This document shows positions 57,598 through 64,000 of a stretch of 64,000 bases of DNA, piece by piece (position 1 is the stretch's first letter; each line of letters begins with the position of its first letter). The notes under the pieces were generated by a model that searched no databases, was not told the DNA's origin, and worked only from the letters and a program-made list of their open reading frames with translations. Position numbers and translations under genes: made by a program. This DNA comes from Fennellomyces sp. T-0311. Its lineage: Eukaryota; Mucoromycota; Mucoromycetes; Mucorales; Lichtheimiaceae. The DNA lies in NCBI GenBank assembly GCA_025266875.1, contig JALLLT010000023.1, positions 558,001-622,000 on the forward strand. The letters run 5' to 3'.

Positions 57598-59159
57598 ATG
57601 GCAAGCAGGTTACTCTTCCAGGCACGACCACTCTCGCATTGTCGGTCGTTGCGAACATGCGTACGATGGCAAACAACGGTTAGCAACGATTCTAAAAAAC
57701 TAATTGCCCCACGCAATGGGTTACTGGATCCGTTCTTTGAACAACAACCAAAGACGATTGGACAATACCCACGAAAAACAGCGCAAGACGTGGCGTCATT
57801 AAAGACTCCACCTACGCGTACTCGCATGCTGAGTCGCGACTTTATCGACGATTGTCTATACAATCCCAACTATGGTTACTTTTCAAAGCAAGCCGTCATT
57901 TTTTCGCCAGAAATGGATTTCGACTTTACCGAACTGAGAGACCATTTGGAATTCATGGATGTGTTGGCTCGCATGTACAAGGATATTGAAGGAGAGATTG
58001 ATGAGGTGGATGAGGTCGCTCGGCAGGTCTGGCACACTCCTACAGAACTCTTCAAGGTACTCTCTCTCTCTTTTTTTTCGTGTTTTAACGAGGACTGGAA
58101 GATACTTACCAGTACATTAGCCCTGGTATGGCTATGCCGTTGCCAAGTACATGGTATCCGAATACAAGCTTAATTTGTACCCACACAAGGATCTCATCAT
58201 TTATGAAATGGGCGCCGGCAACGGCACGCTCATGATGAATATTCTGGATTACATCCGCACATACGAGCCTTCGGTGTACAAGCGTACGCAATACAACATT
58301 ATCGAGATTTCCGGCAAACTGGCTGAACGACAATCGCAAAGTCAGGATGTGCGTGATGTAACGGAGCAACACACCTGCGTCAAAATCATCAACAAGAGTA
58401 TTTTCGATTGGGATATCCATGTGCCCGATGAGTGTTTCTTTTTGGGCATGGAAGTCATTGTACGTTTCTCCAAAAAACATAAGCGTGCCAACACACTCAC
58501 GCTTTTCCGATTAGGATAACTTTGCGCACGATGTGATTCGATACGACATGGAGACGCTGCAGCCCTACCAGGCATTGGTGAGCATCGATGACAAGGGAGA
58601 CTACACGGAACTGTACGAACCGGTTGGCAACGACGCGTTAATTTCACGTTACTTGGCCACACGAAAGCAAACGCGATACAAAAGCCCCATCTTGTCGCGA
58701 CAACTGTGGCACAAGTTCCTTCAACTGTTGCCCTTGGCACCCAACATGACGCAGCCCGAGTTCATCCCAACCAAGCTGTTTTTGTTCTTGGAGACGTTGA
58801 AAAAGCACTTTCCCCACCATCGATTGATCCTTTCGGACTTTTCGGAACTGCCTGATGCCGTTGAGGGTGTGGATGGTCCGGTTGTTCAGACGCGGTATAG
58901 AGGAACCATGGTCCCATGCTCCACGTACATGGTCCAACCCGGCTGGTTCGATATCTTTTTTCCGACAAACTTTGAAGTGCTGAGGGAAATGTACTTGTTG
59001 GTGTGTCGCGGGACCCGGGCAGGAAGTGACAAGAGCGTCAAGGTGCTCACGCATCGCGACTTTTGCGAACGATACGGCGATATAGAGCGCACCACCACGC
59101 GAAGTGGAGAGAATCCCATGCTGATGTACTACGAAAACATGAAATTCTTGATCTCGTAA
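57598..59159 (+). CDS. ndufaf7: NDUFAF7/MidA-type protein arginine methyltransferase, mitochondrial
   Basis: Three exons (57598-58056, 58121-58459, 58515-59159) give 480 aa. The N-terminus MASRLLFQARPLSHCRSLR is a basic, hydroxylated mitochondrial presequence. Then come SRDFIDDCLYNPNYGYFSKQ, the SAM-binding motif LIIYEMGAGNGTLMMNILDY, YNIIEISGKLAERQ, LGMEVIDNFAHDVIRY and, near the end, PGWFDIFFPTNFEVLREM, all typical of DUF185/MidA proteins. NDUFAF7 methylates an arginine of complex I subunit NDUFS2 during assembly, so a complex I-containing (non-fermentative yeast) fungus is implied. Tandem with STT4, 128 bp upstream. Confidence 0.95.
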
Positions 59160-59287
59160 CGGACTATTTTCTCTCTCTTTCTCTCTCTCTCTCTTTCTCT
59201 CCTTCTTTCTTCTTTCCAACTGTATTTATCCTCTGCATATATGATGTAATTTGCTTCTTTTTTTCCACTCGTTTGAATAGTAACCGA
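59160..59287. repeat. CT-rich microsatellite between NDUFAF7 and STT4
   Basis: 59167-59205 is almost pure CT/TTC repeat on the plus strand, located in the short gap that must serve as NDUFAF7 terminator and STT4 promoter. CT-rich tracts are common near fungal start sites. Confidence 0.7.
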
Positions 59288-62200
59288 ATGACTAGTTTGA
59301 CATGCGGAAGCTTACATGGTCGCATTCTTCAAAGTTTGTCCAATGTCCTTGCTGATTCGCGATCAGCCGCGGCAGACAACGAGATTGAGCTACTGCTCGC
59401 ATCATGTCCTTCCGTACCAATGCACAGCGGCTTCGGTATATTTACACGGGAAGACGCGCCGGAGACCACAGTGGGCACCATGGTATAATTGAGTGCACAC
59501 CTTTTTCAGAAACAATTGCATAATTATTGTGAAACTTAGACGATTCGCGATTTGGAATCGCTCCGAGCGCTCGTCAATTTCGCCTGCACTGCCTCGGAAC
59601 TGGATCCACAAATCATCGTCCGTTTGATCGCTTACATTCGCTATCTACCCGTATTCCAATGGCAAGAACCACCATTCAGCCTGTCTCCTCTGCCCGCTTT
59701 GGTGGATACCGCAACATACACCCTGGCCTCGGGTCTGTTGGAATTGGCATACAAGAACCCGGTAATGGAAGAAAACATCAATGCAGTGCTATGGGCTTTG
59801 GCTGAAACGATCACTGAGCTTATCCTTCAACACGATGGTAAACGCCAACTAAATCCATATGCACTTTGTTTGGTCTAACGCACAAGAGAAAGTCGACTAT
59901 ACCATCTCATTCGCGCTACCTGCGTTTGCTGGACTACTTCGAGCCTATCAACTCTCCCGCTACATCTTCAGACCAGACCAGTTCATGTCCGTATGGATCA
60001 GTTCGCATGACCTGATCAACGACAATGTACTGGACGCCGTGCGCAAGTCCATCTCGGCCTGTCTGGAGAGCGACACGGCGGACATGGCGAGCAGACACAT
60101 CCTGAGCAATTACTGGAACGCGCGTATGCCGTTAAGCAGCAATCGAATGATTTGCGACTTGCTGATTATCTGGCGGAACTGTTTGGCACGCATCGTATCC
60201 AACTGCGGCGCGACCACGGGTCCGCAAGAAGATCGGTTTTGTCCCGATTACGCAGACATGTATCTGACCACTAGAATCAAGGAGCCTTGGACGAAACTCA
60301 TGGAAAGGACGCAACATGATACGCCGCCAGAGGAACTGAGCAGGGAATTGGTTCAGAAATTGAATGGTACCTATGTCATGAGCTTGGGCTATTATGTCGA
60401 TGCGAAGGATTATCTTCAAGAGCATGGAGTGCAAGGAAAAGATGGCTATATGCGAGAGATCATGGGGCTTGGTTTGGTAAGCTTTTCGAGCCACTCATCG
60501 TCGCATGGATATCGTTCGCTAATGGTACATTGTTTATAGCACGTGGCTGCATTGGCTTCGGTATATCTTCATCAAGTGGATGATGTCCTTATCAAGTATA
60601 TCAACGAGAGCTTGTTTGATCACACACTGAGTCGCAATCGGGATCATCCTTGGATTTGCGTTGCTGCTCTGGATGCAGCTGCGTTGATTGCAATCAAGTA
60701 GGTCCATTGATAAACAAAGATCAACAAGTACTTCTTTCTTAGTCGAGGTACCGTAGCTTCCCCCAAAAGACAGGCGCTATGATCAATATCATTAGCCATT
60801 TTCTGGCCACATCCAACTTGACATTCCTCGAACTGCCCTTCTGCAGTGGCCAACCCAAAGAGAAACGAACCATTCGACAATTTGCGATTGTCCGCCTTGC
60901 TCAGTGTGTTCAGGTAAATATCCTTATTTTTTTATCCTGCTTATCTATAAAAAGGTTCTTATCGGTGTGGAAGTAGTCCAGACCACCGTCCCAGCGATCC
61001 CAAGCAGCGATATCTACACTTTATGCCTTGCTGAATGAAATTACCCAATATGACGACGAGCGTGAACAGAATCACGAAGCAATGGAGATCAAGCGTGAAC
61101 GACAACGACAGCAGATGGCCGCTATTATAGGTATCGCCGTCCATCTGCGAGATGACGAAGTATGGCCGATCCATCAGTCGGACCCGCTGCTTTTTTGTTT
61201 AACAGTTGCATATAGATATCTGCCCAGGCTTTCTCCATGGTTCTGCTGAGACGAAACTTGCTGTCAGCCGCGGTGGCATCGCCTGTCATGACTGAACTTG
61301 TTGAGATGGCATTGATTAGCCCACCTCAAGTATTCAACGATATCATCAACCTGTTTTCCATCCTGAATCGTGAATCGCTGACGGGAAAGGGCAACGAATA
61401 CAACGAAAAAGTGTTTAGCTCGGTAACGCTGGTTTATCAATGTCATCAATGTCAAAACTAAATATTAAAATAGGTATTGCAATCACAACTCGACCTTGCC
61501 AGAGGAATCCACCACCGTCCAGAATTCTACGAATCCTACCTCTGCAACATCCTCACCTTGTTCGTCGACAACGGAATCCTTATCCAACACATGATCAACA
61601 AACAATCCAAAGATAACAAGAAAGAAAGTGAAGAAGATGCCATGGCACTCAAAGCAAGATTGGGCCGACTGCTACCTGTCCTGCAAGCATTACTCGAGCA
61701 CGAAGATTTTAAACCTCATTTGAGTCCAAGCGAGGAACTCGTCACTTTGTTCCGCAACACATGGCTCCAATGCGTGTTCTTCGGCTTTACCGTCAACTCC
61801 ATGTGGGAATGGCGAGATGCAATGCAGGTCATTGCCAGTAAATCACCTGCACTCATGATTGAAACGGATACGGATCATTTGGAAACTGATTTGGAGTACA
61901 ATTCGGTATTGAGTGCAGGTGGTGTTTCGCAATCTGCCGCCAACAGCATGCGTCAACGGCTGCAAGCCGTCCTTATTGGCAACTTGTATGATATCAAAGG
62001 ATTTTCGTTTGCTCAGGTCGTGTTTACGCTCAGCATATACCATGTGGAGACAATGCGAGGTCATATGGGCGACTGCAGCTATATCTTGCGATACTTTATG
62101 AGTGATGCCGTCAGCAGTAATACGCCGTTGGATCGCTGTTTGCAAAGTATCACGAATACGGTCGTGGATTACTTTATTCGAGACGCTTCGCAAAAGGCGT

Positions 62201-64000
62201 CGATGCAATCGTTGGAACGTGGGCTTTATGAACAGATGAGCGAGCTGTTAAAGTTGTGCTGTCATCGATTGAGCCGTGTTCATGTGGCTGCTCTCACAAT
62301 AAGTAACAAACTCGTCAATACGTTTCCGCAGATATTTGCTGAGAAGTCATTGATCACTTTGTTACTTGAACTTGTTCAGTTGACGTGGCTCAGTTGCGAA
62401 GCTGAATATCGAGATGAGGTACGATGGTGTTGGCTATTGAGGACGGGAGAGCAAAAGGACTGAATGTTTTCTGTAACAAGTATACACCAGTATTTCGCTT
62501 TACATCGGCACGCGCTAGAGTCACGCTTGAATTGGGTGACTCGTATGTGTATCGAAAACAAGTGTGTACCAGTCTTTACGACCACGCCAAGCGATGGTTG
62601 CAATTGTCGATGGATCTTGCACCACTTGAAGTCACGGGTCTGCTCCAAGACTACCTGGCCGAATTTGACCGGTTCGAGCCGGATGCACCGATTGATGTGG
62701 TTCATTTGGGACGATCATTGGCATTGGATATTGGGAAAGCTGCTGCAAAGAACCAGCTTTCCGTAGGTTCGTACTCCCATCACTTACCTAACCAATTGAT
62801 CCGCTTACTTATTCCGGTAAAGATTTCGTTCCAAGGGTACCTGGCGTAGAACCTGACGACGCTTCAGATTTCGTATACGGATTTACTTCGCGACGATACT
62901 ATACCGGTGAAATCAATGGAATGAGCTATATCGCGGCATTGGATCGAAACGAAGGTATGCAAATACCGCTGGACAACGCAGATATGAGAATGCTGAATAC
63001 TACGATTACAAAGACAAGTTGCCAGGCCTAGATTCTCACAGCATCTGCGATGAGAACCAGGAACCGTTTCAGTTTGCGGTGTTGCAAGAAATGTTTGAAG
63101 ATGCCAAGAACAATAGGTCGATATCGACCAAGCGACTCAGTCGTGTGATGCTTCGGACAGCCGCAGCTATCGTCTCATTGAAAAAGGTATGTGTCTATAC
63201 ACATAGTGCCAACGAAGGGTTTTCACTGATGACTTGATAGGTGCATCCAGATCTTGTGAGCTACCTCGTCCGAATTCCCGTGCGGATATTCACGCCCGAA
63301 TCCATCGAGATAGCGACGGGTGTCTGGAACTGGGTTTTGGTTGAACGTCCTGACGTTGAAAAGCGACTGATGGTTGAAATGCTTGGTATGTGGCGATGGG
63401 CTCACAGACACCGCAAAGGTTTATTTTCTCCCAGATTCAGGTACCAATGCATCATCGCACTATGTCTTTATTTACTAATATCCAATATAGCTTCAAGGAT
63501 CCATTTGAGAACAATATGACGTACAAGCCATCGGACCGACCTGCTCGACAAAAGACGCAGCAAGAAGCTGGCGCACTTTTTGCTCCTCATATCAAATGGA
63601 TCACTTTTCTTCAAAGTCGGCTGAATGCCATCCGTCATCACGACAAGTACCTTGTTGGACTCTTCATGCATCTTTTGGAAGAAACATTTCGAAACTCTCG
63701 ATTGATCAGGTGATATTTGTAACTTGAAAAAAATGATGGCGCTGATTTGCTTATGCATATGTTTAGCTCGCATTCATTGTCGCGACAGCCCCGGTTCCAT
63801 TTGATTCTGCTTGGATTGAGAATTCTTCAAACGTTTCGTATGGAAGCTGTGGCCGAGCACAAGTTTCGTACACTCGTTTATGAGTCTGCATTCTGTTGGT
63901 TTTCCATGGCACCAGTGTGAGTGTAACCACTGCTTTCTTCGTCACAAAACTGCATGGAATTCATAAGGGATATATATCCATATATTAGGTGGCACTATGG
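59288..64000 (+). CDS. stt4: phosphatidylinositol 4-kinase III alpha, STT4 (5' part, runs off window)
   Basis: Fifteen exons placed (59288-59482, 59540-59837, 59887-60476, 60540-60697, 60757-60913, 60977-61159, 61216-61422, 61474-62418, 62481-62766, 62823-62954, 63014-63186, 63241-63440, 63491-63709, 63767-63916, 63989-64000 onward) give the first 1,301 codons, all in phase. This is the helical-solenoid N-terminal part; the kinase domain lies beyond the window. Landmarks include GKGNEYNEKVFSSVLQSQLD, EYNSVLSAGG, FSFAQVVFTLSIYHVETMRG, SYILRYFMSDAV, SLITLLLELVQLTWLSCEAE and APVWHYG, matching PI4KA/Stt4, which makes plasma-membrane PI4P with Efr3 and Ypp1/TTC7. The ninth intron has a weak donor (GTTCGT). 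Confidence 0.88.

Overview
This window is nuclear DNA from a filamentous fungus, most likely an early-diverging lineage close to the Mucorales (Mucoromycota). The reasons are AT-rich spacers, dense short introns (about 50-90 nt, GTAAGT/GTACGT-like donors), a Plavaka-type transposase, an intact Tc1 transposon, and a spliceosomal component (ZMAT5/U11-U12 20K type) that yeasts lack. All gene models are hand-spliced. Reading frames close exactly over every exon set given, but no transcript or homology search supports them.

Left part (1-22 kb), mostly housekeeping genes: a broken Cys-rich gene; MRD1 (pre-rRNA processing) head-to-head with mitoribosomal mL43; TRAPPC4/Trs23; a secreted GH15 glucoamylase; an IKS1-like kinase; a COX7A-like subunit; a Cdh1/fizzy-related APC/C activator; a Tyr/Pro-rich membrane protein; GPATCH4; and LSM12. 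The LSM12 gene carries what looks like a textbook U12-type AT-AC intron.

Middle part (22-33 kb), repeat-rich: a MITE-like palindrome, a decayed paralogue bracketed by 58-bp inverted repeats, a 191-bp direct repeat, an intact 10-exon gene whose product has a PD-(D/E)XK nuclease signature, an intact Tc1-family transposon with perfect 26-bp terminal repeats, and an inverted partial copy of the nuclease-like gene beyond it.

33-38 kb is a compact gene cluster: NC2-beta (DR1), a small helical protein, an IP6 kinase, and the phospholipid-synthesis regulator Opi1. 38.6-46.7 kb is probably one Plavaka-superfamily DNA transposon with two divergent genes and short degenerate subterminal repeats. Its transposase gene is split by a younger 1.75-kb nested element with a 3-bp target duplication; removing the insert restores the frame exactly. 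46.7-53.8 kb is gene-poor and holds decayed coding remnants.

Right part (53.9-64 kb): RBX1, a single-exon helical protein, ZMAT5 (U11/U12-20K), a type II peroxiredoxin, NDUFAF7/MidA, and the 5' part of the PI 4-kinase gene STT4, which runs off the window.

The most striking combination is an AT-AC intron in LSM12 together with a minor-spliceosome protein gene 34 kb away. Also unusual are a start codon split by an intron (MRD1), an exon consisting only of ATG (peroxiredoxin), a GC-AG intron (IKS1), and the nested transposon.
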